A stretch of 64,000 nt of DNA, from the NCBI GenBank assembly GCA_019359595.1, contig JAHHGZ010000037.1, positions 27,316 to 91,315 of the forward strand, given 5' to 3'. A program made the position numbers and the translations under genes. The first letter of the stretch is position 1; each line of letters starts with the position of its first letter. The notes beneath the pieces were generated by a model that was given only the letters and a program-made list of their open reading frames with translations, made no database searches and had not been told where the DNA came from. This DNA is from Cyanomargarita calcarea GSE-NOS-MK-12-04C. Its GTDB lineage: Bacteria > Cyanobacteriota > Cyanobacteriia > Cyanobacteriales > Nostocaceae. Shown piece after piece: positions 35,400-44,738 of this stretch.

Positions 35400-37562
35400 T
35401 TAATTCCTCCCATTGGCTGAAAGTCCTTCATGCAATTCCTCTGATTGAACAGGTATTTGGCTAACTACCTGTTGCGCAGGAACAATAATATCAGCACCAT
35501 TGATAACCACTCCCAATAACCCCAACTCCGATTCTTGTAATTGGTCGAGAGCTTCACCTAGTACGTTTTCTTGGGTATAATTTGGTCGCGCTACGACTAC
35601 GATGCCATCGCTGTAGGGCTGGATTAATAAAGCATCGTTGGATAAACCTAAGGGATTAGTGTCTAAAATTACTAAATCGTAACGCTCGCGGGCGTCCTCC
35701 AGAATCCTTCGCATTTCGCTAGATTCGATAATCGCAGCAGATTGACGTATCGGTCCGGCACTGGGAAGAATGTATAAGTTTTCAACATCCGGAACTAACC
35801 GGATACAGTCGCTCAAACTGCCGTAATAACGCAGGGGTTCGATTGTGGCATCAGGGTCGGGGGAAACATTTAAGGATTGGCAATAAGAAGGCGATCGCAA
35901 ATCAGTTTCGATAATTAAGGTGCGTTTGCCTGCACGGGCAGAAGCTATGCCTAAGTTATAAGCACTCACCGTCTTCCCCTCATAACTTCCAGTACTAGTA
36001 ATTAACAGCACTTTCAAGTTTCTCCCACCGATGCGGCGCAGATTGCTGCGAAATTTCTCATAAAACTCCAAATAGGGAGAATCCGCAGAAAGTATAGTTG
36101 GTAGCATATATTGCTCCAAACCATCAACGGGTAGCAAAGGCAACTCGCCCAACAATGCGACTTCCTTTTGTTTGAGGTTGTTGCGGATGTCTTCCTTGGT
36201 TTTGAAGGTACCTTCCAAGGACCCCAACAAAAATATGACGCCGCCACCAACCAACAATCCGAATATAATGCCTACACTCAAGGTAATAGGTACATTTTTG
36301 GGAGCTTTAAGGTTAGCAATAGCTATTGGTGGTCTGGCAATGCTAAGACTGCTGACAGTTTCTGCTTCTGCAGTTCTTGCATCAGCAAGTTTCGCCTGCA
36401 TTTGGTCGTAGACAACTTTTTTCAGTATTATCTCTTGTTCCAAACGCGATCGCTCTAATTGTTTGTTGGGTATGAGTGAATACTCTTTCCGCAGTTTGAC
36501 TTCTTCTTTAACCTCGTCACTTGCTTGCTGCTGTAGAGTCTCGCGTTGAGTTTGCAGAGCGACAATTTGATTAGCCAATTGTTGCCGTGCTGGGTCTAAA
36601 TTACTTTGTTTGCGGATATTGCTGATATTACCACGAAGTGGAGCTGCCGTACCACCACCGCTGACCACCTCAGATGCACGTTGTCCTAGCAATTGCTCGT
36701 AAGCATCTTTCTGACGCTGCAATTGAATCATCGTTGGGTGTTCTGGCCGCAAATCTTTCCTGAGAACCTCCATTTGGGACTCAGCTTGATAAATTTGCGA
36801 TCGCAAACTAGCAATAATTGGGTCGGCACTCAAAGCTGAAGATACATAAGCTGCATCCGCTGTCAATCCCAACCTTTCTTGTAAACTGCGAATTTGGGCA
36901 TCAATTCCAGAAAGGGTAAATTGAATTTGCCGTTGCTGATTTTGACTAGCGGTAACAGCCGAAAGCAAACTGCCATTTTCCGCAGCTAAGATAGCCGGTC
37001 GTTGCAGGCGATCGTACCGTTCTAATTTCTTCTCAGCACCTTCTAGTTCCCTCTTAACTAGTGGTAAGCGCTCGTTAATTTTTTTGATAATTGAATTTAA
37101 CTTTCCAGTATTAATCTCACCACTCTGCTTGATCATCCCTTGCATAAGTGCCGTCAAAATTTCAGATGCACGTTTGGGGTCTGTATCTGGGTATTTTAAT
37201 TGAATAATTGTTGATTCTAATACACCGGTTTTACTTTTTTTCGGTAACTCAATAGCAATACTTTTTGCGAGCTTTTCTGGTTTGATATTGAATTTATTCG
37301 CTACAGGTTCAACAACTGGTACCGATAGCAAAATTTCTTCATTGAGTTCCTGTCCTTGCAGTTGAATTTCACTACCAGTAGCAGAAAAAGAAACAGGCGG
37401 ACGAGTATAAGTAAGTGCAGCGTCTCCTATATAAGTAGTTGGTGGATCGGGTTGTAAAGCCACCACCGTCGTTCCCACCACAACTAAGGCGGTACTAGCC
37501 AATCCAATCCACTTATATTTTTCAAAAGCAATAAGATAGCGTTTAACAATCGGTGGTGTCAT
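35400..37562 (-). CDS. Wzc-like co-polymerase with BY-kinase-type domain, no Tyr tail
   Basis: 720 residues. Wzz-type N-terminus with a membrane helix near 18-36, long coiled-coil periplasmic region, second helix near 430-450, and a P-loop domain. Walker A TSTGSYEGKT; A-prime LIIETDLRSP, where the usual first Asp is Glu; Walker B LVILDTNPLG. The C-terminus (VQSEELHEGLSANGRN) has no Tyr cluster. That suggests chain-length control without the usual autophosphorylation, or phosphorylation of other targets. It follows the Wza-like exporter gene at a 178-base gap filled with repeats, and ends the second polysaccharide operon. ATG at 37562. Confidence 0.88.
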   Translation of the reverse strand: MTPPIVKRYLIAFEKYKWIGLASTALVVVGTTVVALQPDPPTTYIGDAALTYTRPPVSFSATGSEIQLQGQELNEEILLSVPVVEPVANKFNIKPEKLAKSIAIELPKKSKTGVLESTIIQLKYPDTDPKRASEILTALMQGMIKQSGEINTGKLNSIIKKINERLPLVKRELEGAEKKLERYDRLQRPAILAAENGSLLSAVTASQNQQRQIQFTLSGIDAQIRSLQERLGLTADAAYVSSALSADPIIASLRSQIYQAESQMEVLRKDLRPEHPTMIQLQRQKDAYEQLLGQRASEVVSGGGTAAPLRGNISNIRKQSNLDPARQQLANQIVALQTQRETLQQQASDEVKEEVKLRKEYSLIPNKQLERSRLEQEIILKKVVYDQMQAKLADARTAEAETVSSLSIARPPIAIANLKAPKNVPITLSVGIIFGLLVGGGVIFLLGSLEGTFKTKEDIRNNLKQKEVALLGELPLLPVDGLEQYMLPTILSADSPYLEFYEKFRSNLRRIGGRNLKVLLITSTGSYEGKTVSAYNLGIASARAGKRTLIIETDLRSPSYCQSLNVSPDPDATIEPLRYYGSLSDCIRLVPDVENLYILPSAGPIRQSAAIIESSEMRRILEDARERYDLVILDTNPLGLSNDALLIQPYSDGIVVVARPNYTQENVLGEALDQLQESELGLLGVVINGADIIVPAQQVVSQIPVQSEELHEGLSANGRN

Positions 37563-37574
37563 GGCATGAGCAAT

Positions 37575-37738
37575 CTGATAACTAGTTGTTGGTTCTTGGT
37601 TCTTGGTTCTTGGTTGGTTGGAGCGTTGTACCCGGAGGGAAGCCGCAAGCGTCTATGGTTGTTGGTTGTTTACTGCTAACTACTAACCCTTAACTCCTAA
37701 TTCTTAACTCCTAACTCCTAACTCCTAACTCCCCATCT
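37575..37738. repeat. Repeat tract: TTGGTTC and CCTAACT heptamers
   Basis: The gap between the Wza-like and Wzc-like genes is almost wholly repeats: GTTCTTGGTTCTTGGTTC units, a GC-rich island near 37618-37660, then CCTAACTCCTAACTCCTAACTC units next to the Wza-like stop codon. Confidence 0.85.
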
Positions 37739-37740
37739 CT

Positions 37741-39051
37741 CTACCTACTTCCGCCGTTACTGAACGAATCAAAGAAGCGGATAAAGTTTTGCACGTCGAA
37801 AAAGGGTCTGGTAATGGTAGTCAAGACATTAGTGATTCTACCGATCAGGTTCCGACCAACAACAATAACATCATTATCTTGAAGTGGCACGTTTTGAGAC
37901 ACATCACCTGCAAGTGCCCTTTTCCCATCAAGTCTTTGGGTAACTGCTTTACCCCGTTCGCGATCGAAACGAACCAAGGCAATTTCTCGGAGGTTAGCAT
38001 TGTCGGGATTAATTCCACCCAAAACATCTATAAAACTACTACCATTAGGTACTGTTTGAGTGGCAATCCCCCCAGAGGCATAATTTAGAATCCGGATTTT
38101 GATTTGTGGTGTAGCTAAGGTTGAACGAGCAACAAGATTGCGATCGTAACCATCTTCTGTACCTATCTCACGACGCGGTATATTCAACGAATCTCCATCT
38201 TGCAGGCGTAGATTCGGCAGTGTACCCCCGTTTTGGAGTGCAGCGTATAAGTCAATATTTTGTGAAACCACAGAACCATCAACCAACCTTCTACGTACTT
38301 CCACTTGACGCAAGTCTGCCATCATTGTGGAACCACCTGCGATTTGCAAGGCATCAGCAACGCGGGGTGTTATGGCATTCACAGGATAAATACCAGGTCG
38401 AGTTACTTCCCCACTAATAGTAATTTGCACCTGTCGCGGCGATACCAGCGCCACTGTTAAAATTGGTTCAACTAAAATTTTACTTAAACCCAAGCGAATT
38501 TTTTCTTGAGCTTCTTCTAAAGTCAAACCTTGTAATGACACATTTCCCAACTGCGGCACTACAATATTACCTTCTGGATTTATTTGGGCTTGAAAATTAA
38601 ATTCTGGACGCTGTACTGTCAGAGATAAAGCCACAATTGGATCGACAACAAAACGATTTAAGCCGGAACGAATTTTTTCTTGGGCTTCTTGCAAACTTAG
38701 ATTTTGTAGCCGCACAGTTCCCAGTAAGGGCACCACAATGTTACCTTCTGGATTAATTTGAGCTTGAAAGCTCAAATCTGGGAAACGCTGCACTATAACA
38801 CTAATCCCATCCCCTGGTCCTAGGCGATAACGTCCTGGAGGCCGCTGAACTTGAATGCCAACGACATCTCCTGGACCCAACAGGTAACGACTAAATTGTG
38901 GCGACACTCCATTGCTGGCACCCAAAGGTACAAAATCTACTGGTGGAGGCGCAGGGGGTGGTAGGGTTTGAGCAACAACAGTTTTTAAAGGTATTGCCAA
39001 GAAAACGCCAACCTGAAGATTGAGAAGGCACAGGGCGCTGAATGCACGCAT
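37741..39051 (-). CDS. Wza-like outer-membrane polysaccharide export protein
   Basis: 436 residues with a signal-type N-terminus (LLNLQVGVFLAIPLKTVVAQ) and a Pro-rich linker. Two near-identical polysaccharide-export repeats follow, each with INPEGNIVVP and EEAQEKIR-like helices (near 100-140 and 155-195). Then come SLBB-type domains around GEVTRPGIYPV and QDNDVIVVGR. OPX proteins form the channel through the outer membrane and dock on Wzc. No lipobox Cys is visible at the cleavage site, unlike E. coli Wza. It is followed by a Wzc-like gene on the same strand. The doubled export repeat may deepen the periplasmic part. Confidence 0.9.
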   Translation of the reverse strand: MRAFSALCLLNLQVGVFLAIPLKTVVAQTLPPPAPPPVDFVPLGASNGVSPQFSRYLLGPGDVVGIQVQRPPGRYRLGPGDGISVIVQRFPDLSFQAQINPEGNIVVPLLGTVRLQNLSLQEAQEKIRSGLNRFVVDPIVALSLTVQRPEFNFQAQINPEGNIVVPQLGNVSLQGLTLEEAQEKIRLGLSKILVEPILTVALVSPRQVQITISGEVTRPGIYPVNAITPRVADALQIAGGSTMMADLRQVEVRRRLVDGSVVSQNIDLYAALQNGGTLPNLRLQDGDSLNIPRREIGTEDGYDRNLVARSTLATPQIKIRILNYASGGIATQTVPNGSSFIDVLGGINPDNANLREIALVRFDRERGKAVTQRLDGKRALAGDVSQNVPLQDNDVIVVGRNLIGRITNVLTTITRPFFDVQNFIRFFDSFSNGGSR

Positions 39052-39244
39052 ATTAAAACGGTTAAGCTATGAACATTGGTGCTTTGGAGCTAGACTCAAA
39101 ATAGTAAAACACTGAGCAGCCATTTTACTATGGAAAGGAGCAAAATTACTCATATTCACAAAGGTCTTTGCACGCAAGTCATATAATAACTGCAAAAAAA
39201 TGCGCAGTGAGTTGCTTTACTGATATCTTGGATCAGTTTACAAA

Positions 39245-39946
39245 TTACAAAGAACTTGTTAATAATGCAGCTTGTACTGTTTTACCAATAGACTGGGCTT
39301 CATCCCAAGTTGTTTCCACCTGCCCCAAAGGTTCCATCGGTACCAAAAGGCTTACCGCAACCCAAGGAGTACGGCTTTTACGCAACTGAGCTAATTGGTC
39401 GGCTAAAAACCATTTTAATGGTGATGGATTTCCGCCGTTTGGCATTGCATACCACTGCAAAACAGAGAAAGTTTGCTGTTTGGTAGAACCGCGAAAAAAC
39501 CTCGCTTGTATTTTTTGTGAGGAAGAAGGCTGTGTAACGCTAAATTCAGCAGAACGTTCTTGTGCCACATCCCACTGCCAAAAGCCATTCATTTCCGTCC
39601 ACTCTACTTGAGGTTGATCTTTGCCATCTTTTTGCGGCAATAAAAGCAGCATTACTTCTTTTTGTGAACCATCTTTCTTGATTACCTGTAATGACCATCT
39701 GCGCCCGCCAATCTGTTGATCCCGTTGTTCAGCCGTTTGCCAACCAGGAACTTTTAATCCACCACGTTGCAATTGTTTCAACTGCTTGAGCGTGGGGGGT
39801 GATTGCAGTTGCTGCCATTGCCAGTGCCCTGCGAAATATCCCGGAACAGCCCCTAATCCCAGCAGCAATAGCAACAATACAAGGGCTGCTATCTGGGGAA
39901 ATCGGTTTTCCTTTAAAAGTTTGGAAAAGGAAATCATTGGTATCAT
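39245..39946 (-). CDS. Cyanoexosortase system-associated protein
   Basis: 233 residues. One N-terminal membrane helix (ALVLLLLLLGLGAVPGYFAG), then an extracytoplasmic domain with RRWSLQVIKKDG, FWQWDVAQE and SVLQWYAMPNGG. This composition matches the small partner proteins coded next to cyanobacterial exosortases. The exosortase gene ends 61 bases upstream on the same strand. The partner is presumed to help sorting or to couple it to exopolysaccharide export; no biochemical role is known to me. An alternative ATG at 39937 would shorten it by three residues. I lean to the type B system because of the neighbour. Confidence 0.75.
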   Translation of the reverse strand: MIPMISFSKLLKENRFPQIAALVLLLLLLGLGAVPGYFAGHWQWQQLQSPPTLKQLKQLQRGGLKVPGWQTAEQRDQQIGGRRWSLQVIKKDGSQKEVMLLLLPQKDGKDQPQVEWTEMNGFWQWDVAQERSAEFSVTQPSSSQKIQARFFRGSTKQQTFSVLQWYAMPNGGNPSPLKWFLADQLAQLRKSRTPWVAVSLLVPMEPLGQVETTWDEAQSIGKTVQAALLTSSL

Positions 39947-40007
39947 ATGCAGTGAATGTATAAAAATTACTATTTCTCACTCCCATTTTTAAAGCAGGTC
40001 AAATTGC

Positions 40008-40901
40008 TTAACTTTCAATTTCCTGCTCGGTTGCTTGTATCGGTGAGAAATATTTATCCATCCAATTTAAAATCGGTACCAAACTGAGCAGCATACAGGC
40101 AGAATATAAATCGCCACCCCAACCATCATGCAACCACTCAAACATACTTTCTTGCCCTGTTCCGTGAAAGAGGGTAAGAAATGTATTGCGAATGATATTA
40201 GCGGTAATGCTAATTATTAATGCCGTGCATAAAAACCATCCTGTTGTCCGACGGGAAGATAATGCACCAGTCCAATAAAGCAGCATCAAACTGACATAAA
40301 AGGTGGTAAATAACATTTTCAGCCCAGCACAGTAGGGTGCAACTTCTACAATCCGCCCTCCGACGTATAGATTAATACCATTTACCATTACTTCCATCCC
40401 AAACTGATTGAGTATGAAGCCTGCTGTACCTGCGATAAAGCTTTGTAGGGGTAAGGTATAGGGTGCGATTAAATAAGGCACTGCTGTTGGCGTTGCGAAG
40501 AATACTAGTAGTAGAGCGAATCCTTGTAATTTAAAGCCAGCAGTTCCTTTGAACCACAAGCACAATCCTGCTAGGATTGCAGGCAAGGAAAGGTTAACCC
40601 ATTCGGTAACGCCACTCAGATAAAAAACGCCCCCTAGCAATAGTAAAGCAGCCCCCAGAGGATGAGTGCTATCTGGTAGACGTTGCCACTTTTTCCGGTT
40701 CACCCAGACCAAATAAACGGCAAATGGTAAACCAATCATCCCGTGGCTGAAATATTCGTGTTCTGTGCTAATGGTTTTCCTTATCCAGCCATCCCACCAA
40801 TGCAGCAATATGGGAGCATAAAGCAGCACTAAAACACCTAAAATAGCGAGGTTTAGTAATGGTGCTGGATTTCTGATTTTAAGCTGATGCTGAAATAACA
40901 T
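40008..40901 (-). CDS. Cyanoexosortase (probably type B)
   Basis: 297 residues, about eight membrane segments. The exosortase catalytic triad is visible: Cys in VAPYCAGLKMLFT, Arg in IIRNTFLTL, and His in EWLHDGWGGD. Exosortases are membrane transpeptidase-like enzymes that recognise C-terminal sorting tags (PEP-CTERM type) and are genetically linked to exopolysaccharide loci. Here the gene lies between a DegT aminotransferase gene and its partner protein, followed by wza- and wzc-like genes. The type B label rests on recalled similarity around HEYFSHGMIGLP. No PEP-CTERM target gene was recognised in the window. Confidence 0.85.
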   Translation of the reverse strand: MLFQHQLKIRNPAPLLNLAILGVLVLLYAPILLHWWDGWIRKTISTEHEYFSHGMIGLPFAVYLVWVNRKKWQRLPDSTHPLGAALLLLGGVFYLSGVTEWVNLSLPAILAGLCLWFKGTAGFKLQGFALLLVFFATPTAVPYLIAPYTLPLQSFIAGTAGFILNQFGMEVMVNGINLYVGGRIVEVAPYCAGLKMLFTTFYVSLMLLYWTGALSSRRTTGWFLCTALIISITANIIRNTFLTLFHGTGQESMFEWLHDGWGGDLYSACMLLSLVPILNWMDKYFSPIQATEQEIES

Positions 40902-40924
40902 TGTTATTGGTTATTGGTTATTCG

Positions 40925-42094
40925 TTAGTAGGAAACAACTAACAACTCTTGTTGTTCACTAAGGGTGGATGCAATTACTGCTACCACTTCCTTAACTTGA
41001 CTTCTGCTCAAGCCGGGGTACATAGGTAATGATAATATTTCCTTTGCTTGCTTTTCTGCATGGGGAAAGTCTCCAATTTTATAGCCGAGGTTGGTAAATG
41101 CTGGTTGGAGATGACAGGGAATTGGGTAATGAATACCACTTTGAATTCCTGCTGCTGTTAGTTTTTCTTGCAGTAGGGAACGTTCAATTCCATTCGACTC
41201 ATCAATTTTAACGACATATAAGTGATAAACGTGCCCATCACCGCTTTGGTTATGGATGGGGATGATTCCTCTAGATGCTAGAGACGCTAATTGCGTATCG
41301 TATTCTTGAGCAATTGTTAGGCGATCGCTATTCCATTTTGGTAAATGTGGTAATTTTTCTAACAATACTGCTGCTTGTAATGTATCTAAACGGCTGTTTG
41401 TACCAGGCTCAGTGTGATAATACTTATAAGATGCACCGTAATTTCGCAAGCGTAGCATTTTTTCGGCAACATCTGGATCTGCCGTGAGCAACATTCCTCC
41501 ATCCCCAAATGCCCCCAAGTTTTTGCTGGGATAGAAACTAAATGCTGCTGCTATTCCCACAGAACCAGCACGATACCCGTCTCTTTGGGCAAGGTGTGCC
41601 TGTGCTGCATCTTCAAAAATTAGCAGTTTGTGAATATCGGCAAATTCTAATAGTTGAAGAGGTGATACCATTTGTCCGTAAAGATGTACGGGAATAATCG
41701 CTTTAGTTTGCGGTGTAATTACTTTTGCTGCTGCCTCTAAGTCAATTAAAGCTGTTTCGGCATCGCAATCAACAATAATCGGTTTTGCCCCGGCACGCAG
41801 TACTCCAATGAGAGTAGCAACAAAAGTGTTTGCTGGTACAATTACTTCATCGTCAACACCAATATTACAAGCTTGCAACCCGAGAGCGATCGCATCTGTT
41901 CCCGAAGCAACTCCTATACCGTATTTTGTCCCAGAGGCTTGAGCAAATGCCACTTCAAAATCTTTCAGCGCTTGTCCTAAAACAAAATCTCCTACATCTA
42001 ATACGCTCTGGATTGCTTGTTGTAATTTAGCTTGAATAGGCTGGTGTTGAAAATTCAGGTCTACAAAAGGAATTCTAATATTCATGTTATTCAT
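40925..42094 (-). CDS. DegT/DnrJ/EryC1/StrS family sugar aminotransferase
   Basis: 389 residues, full length. PLP enzyme making amino sugars from nucleotide-linked keto sugars. It has VDLNFQHQPI at the start, SGTDAIALGLQA for phosphate binding, FEDAAQAHLA, the PLP Lys in FSFYPSKNLGAFGDGG, and the substrate region GTNSRLDTLQAAVL. The product is probably an amino sugar for the exopolysaccharide repeat unit. It is the first gene of the second polysaccharide operon, 23 bases before the exosortase gene. A second ATG at 42085 gives MNIRIPFVDL and may be the true start. Confidence 0.92.
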   Translation of the reverse strand: MNNMNIRIPFVDLNFQHQPIQAKLQQAIQSVLDVGDFVLGQALKDFEVAFAQASGTKYGIGVASGTDAIALGLQACNIGVDDEVIVPANTFVATLIGVLRAGAKPIIVDCDAETALIDLEAAAKVITPQTKAIIPVHLYGQMVSPLQLLEFADIHKLLIFEDAAQAHLAQRDGYRAGSVGIAAAFSFYPSKNLGAFGDGGMLLTADPDVAEKMLRLRNYGASYKYYHTEPGTNSRLDTLQAAVLLEKLPHLPKWNSDRLTIAQEYDTQLASLASRGIIPIHNQSGDGHVYHLYVVKIDESNGIERSLLQEKLTAAGIQSGIHYPIPCHLQPAFTNLGYKIGDFPHAEKQAKEILSLPMYPGLSRSQVKEVVAVIASTLSEQQELLVVSY

Positions 42095-42267
42095 TGTCAG
42101 TTAGTTCCAAATACTAAATGTTTTTTAAAAACGCCTGATCCATTTATGCCTGAATACTCTACTTACATTAAGTAATGATTGTAAAGAGTATGTAAAATTT
42201 TGACGAATTTTAGTTTCAGCAGAGAAAATAATAGTTTTCATAGCAATTTCTGGTTATTCATTAATAT

Positions 42268-42378
42268 GAAAAAGAAGGAAGAAGGAAGAAGGAAGAAAGA
42301 AGAAGAAAGAGGTTTATATATCTGAATTGGAACCCCCACTCAAAACGAGCGACCTGTTTCACAGTCGGGGTATTAAAC
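42268..42378. repeat. (GAAGGAA)n-type dispersed element, copy 3
   Basis: Purine repeat run, then GGTTTATATATCTGAATTGG (shared with copy 1), CCCCCACTCAAAACGAGCGACC, and AGTCGGGGTATTAAA. It lacks the AGAACAGCGAGGATAAA end of copies 1 and 2. The remaining gap from 42095 to 43034 is AT-rich. An open frame on the minus strand at 42480-42794 has no family features, and I do not call it. Confidence 0.85.
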
Positions 42379-43040
42379 CCCCTGCTCCCTGATAATATTC
42401 TTTTGAAAAATTTTCCATTTATCCTCCACAACGGATAATTGAAAATTTTAAACTCTAATTTTGTGAAAAACTCTAGCAGTTACCTATTGGGAAATCTTCC
42501 TTCTATCCTTAGGGTTATTCTACCCAAGTAAAATATGAAACTAACGCAGTTTGGCCTCAAAACATCAATAAAGACTAAGTATGAAGAGAAAATCCTTTTT
42601 CTGAAACCAAAGAAAAATAGAAAAATAAAATAATTATTTGGGTTTTCTTTCCTTTGGAGCAGCCCCACCGACTCTGTAGCTTTTGCTACGAGCGATAAAA
42701 AAACGGCTTTATTCCTTTGGTTTACCCTTTTCTCTTTCCCTTTTCCCCCGTGTTTTTTGAAAAGTTGCTTATAAAACTGAAAAAGGTATGGCAAAAGAAG
42801 CAGTTTTTTGGGAACTATAACAAAAAGCCCACAAAAGAACGGAAACCGTATATTACTTAACTAGTTTGATACAGACCTAGCAGACTCTAAAAAAGCTTGA
42901 TTCGCCGATCAAATTTCAACTTTTTACTTTCAGCTTGTTTATCTGACCCAAAATTGGGGAATGCTTAAGAATAGCAAATAACCCAGGTCCAGTGGTTATA
43001 TAAATTACAATATCAAACAATTATCAAGGTAACAGTGGCA

Positions 43041-44600
43041 ATGCTAGAGCCGGAAAACAAATTTTTGGATTTTAAGGATGGTTGGTCTTCCCAGGAAACA
43101 AGAGAACAGCAAAGGCTCAAGGCACTGTTAGAATTCGGTTTGCGTCAAGCGGAAACGATTCCAGTCTTTGAAGAAGCGACCCAAACTGGGGCTCATTTTT
43201 TGGAAGCACCAATTTCCATTTTGGGATTTGTAGATCGCGATCGCCACTGGTTTAAGTCAGCGGTGGGTTTATCCCGGCTGGGACTGATGAATAATTTGGC
43301 ACAAAGCCGTCAATTATTACGTGAAGAATCTTTTTGCAGTCGTGTAGTTGAAACTTCGCAAGCAGTAGTAATAAACAACACTGGTAAACTTACTGATGCA
43401 GAACTGAGTGTTAGCAAGTTAGTGCAAGATTATGGTATTCGCGCTTACTTGGGAGCGCCACTAATTGACTCACAGGGTAATTGTTTGGGTGCGTTAGCTG
43501 TGATGGATTTAGTGCCGCGCAATTTTACAACCCGAGACATTGAGTTTTTACAGATAATTGCTCGTTGGAGCATGAGTGAGTTTGAGCGCAACCGACTGCT
43601 ACAAGGGACTAGTGATGGGGGCAACACTCCAAAAAGTCCGGGTTGGTCATTCAAAGAAACGAGTCCTAGTGCTAGCCAAATCAAAATTTCTGTACCACCG
43701 TTAGAAAAAGACTCAGCTTCTACCAGTCAAGTGAAACTAGAGCTTTTAGGACAGCTAACTCAGGAGTTGCGGACGCCTTTAACATCTGTGCTGGGCATGG
43801 CGAGTGTCCTAGGGCGGGAGATTTACGGCCCTTTGACGAGTAAGCAAAGAGAATATCTGGAAATAATCCAACACAGTGGAAAATATCTACTTTCCTTAGT
43901 GAATGAAATTTCCGAATTGGGAGCAATGGATAGCAGCAGCATTACCGCTCTCAATGTAGCTCCTGTAGATATTGAAATGCTGTGTCAACAAGCTATCAAT
44001 ACCCTGGAAGAAGCCGCCAATCGCCGCGAGCAAGATATTCGCCTATCTTTAGAACCAGGACGCAGCCGGATTTGGACTTTGGATAAAGACAAGGTACGGC
44101 AAATGTTGTATCACTTGGTTTTTAGCGTGATTCAACTTTCTGCTACAGGTAGTATTGTTCGGATTCATGTATCTTACAAAGATGATGCAATGAATATTAC
44201 TGTTTGGGTTTCCCATCCTTGGCTGGGAGACGGGATTACTGAGGTTGACCCTTATTTCCGCCTGAATAGTATGCCACTAATGGAGTTGACAAATGCACTG
44301 TCAACCTACAATAGCCATTTGGAAAGCCACGAACTAGGAGGCAGTCTACCTGTAAGAGTGGAAAAATCTAAAGATAATGGTCTTTCTAAATCTAATTTCT
44401 TGGTTGGTTCAGGTTTAGATTTAACTAAACCACAAGGTAGTATGTCTCGCGAAAGCTTGGGCTTATTGCTTAGTTGCCAACTAGCGGAATTACATGGCGG
44501 ACAAATTTCGATTCAAGGTTCTCCAGAATCAGGTTACCGCTATGTACTTTCCTTGCCCCTGCAATTGACGACTCCTTCAGAAGCGGTTAGCGATGGCTAG
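43041..44600 (+). CDS. GAF-domain histidine-kinase-like protein, H-box His replaced
   Basis: 519 residues from ATG 43041; a GTG at 43035 would add two. GAF domain at about 30-190 (ISILGFVDRDRHWFKS, AYLGAPLIDSQGNCLGAL), a linker, then a HisKA-like helix pair (GQLTQELRTPLTSVLGMASVL) and a HATPase-like region ending in LLSCQLAELHGGQISIQGS. In the H box the phospho-accepting His is Gln (TQELRTPL, not SHELRTPL). The N box lacks its Asn (HLVFSVIQLS) and no clear DxGxG is seen. It is therefore probably a pseudokinase that senses a small ligand through GAF and signals by binding. No response regulator is adjacent; ictB lies 138 bases downstream. Confidence 0.85.
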   Translation: MLEPENKFLDFKDGWSSQETREQQRLKALLEFGLRQAETIPVFEEATQTGAHFLEAPISILGFVDRDRHWFKSAVGLSRLGLMNNLAQSRQLLREESFCSRVVETSQAVVINNTGKLTDAELSVSKLVQDYGIRAYLGAPLIDSQGNCLGALAVMDLVPRNFTTRDIEFLQIIARWSMSEFERNRLLQGTSDGGNTPKSPGWSFKETSPSASQIKISVPPLEKDSASTSQVKLELLGQLTQELRTPLTSVLGMASVLGREIYGPLTSKQREYLEIIQHSGKYLLSLVNEISELGAMDSSSITALNVAPVDIEMLCQQAINTLEEAANRREQDIRLSLEPGRSRIWTLDKDKVRQMLYHLVFSVIQLSATGSIVRIHVSYKDDAMNITVWVSHPWLGDGITEVDPYFRLNSMPLMELTNALSTYNSHLESHELGGSLPVRVEKSKDNGLSKSNFLVGSGLDLTKPQGSMSRESLGLLLSCQLAELHGGQISIQGSPESGYRYVLSLPLQLTTPSEAVSDG

Positions 44601-44738
44601 GATGGGGAATAGTTATTCAGGACTCAGGACTGACTTCTAACTAATTTGCAATCTGCGCTGTTAACTTTTTGGAACTAGTCGGCTTATGATTGAGTCCAAG
44701 TTATGCGCAAGACTGCCAATTAATCACGGCGTTGTATT

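Noticed and set aside
42480..42794. 104-codon open frame on the minus strand in the 42-43 kb gap
   Set aside because: Phe/Lys-rich translation with no family features, AT-rich low-complexity DNA, no ribosome-binding site; looks like a chance frame.
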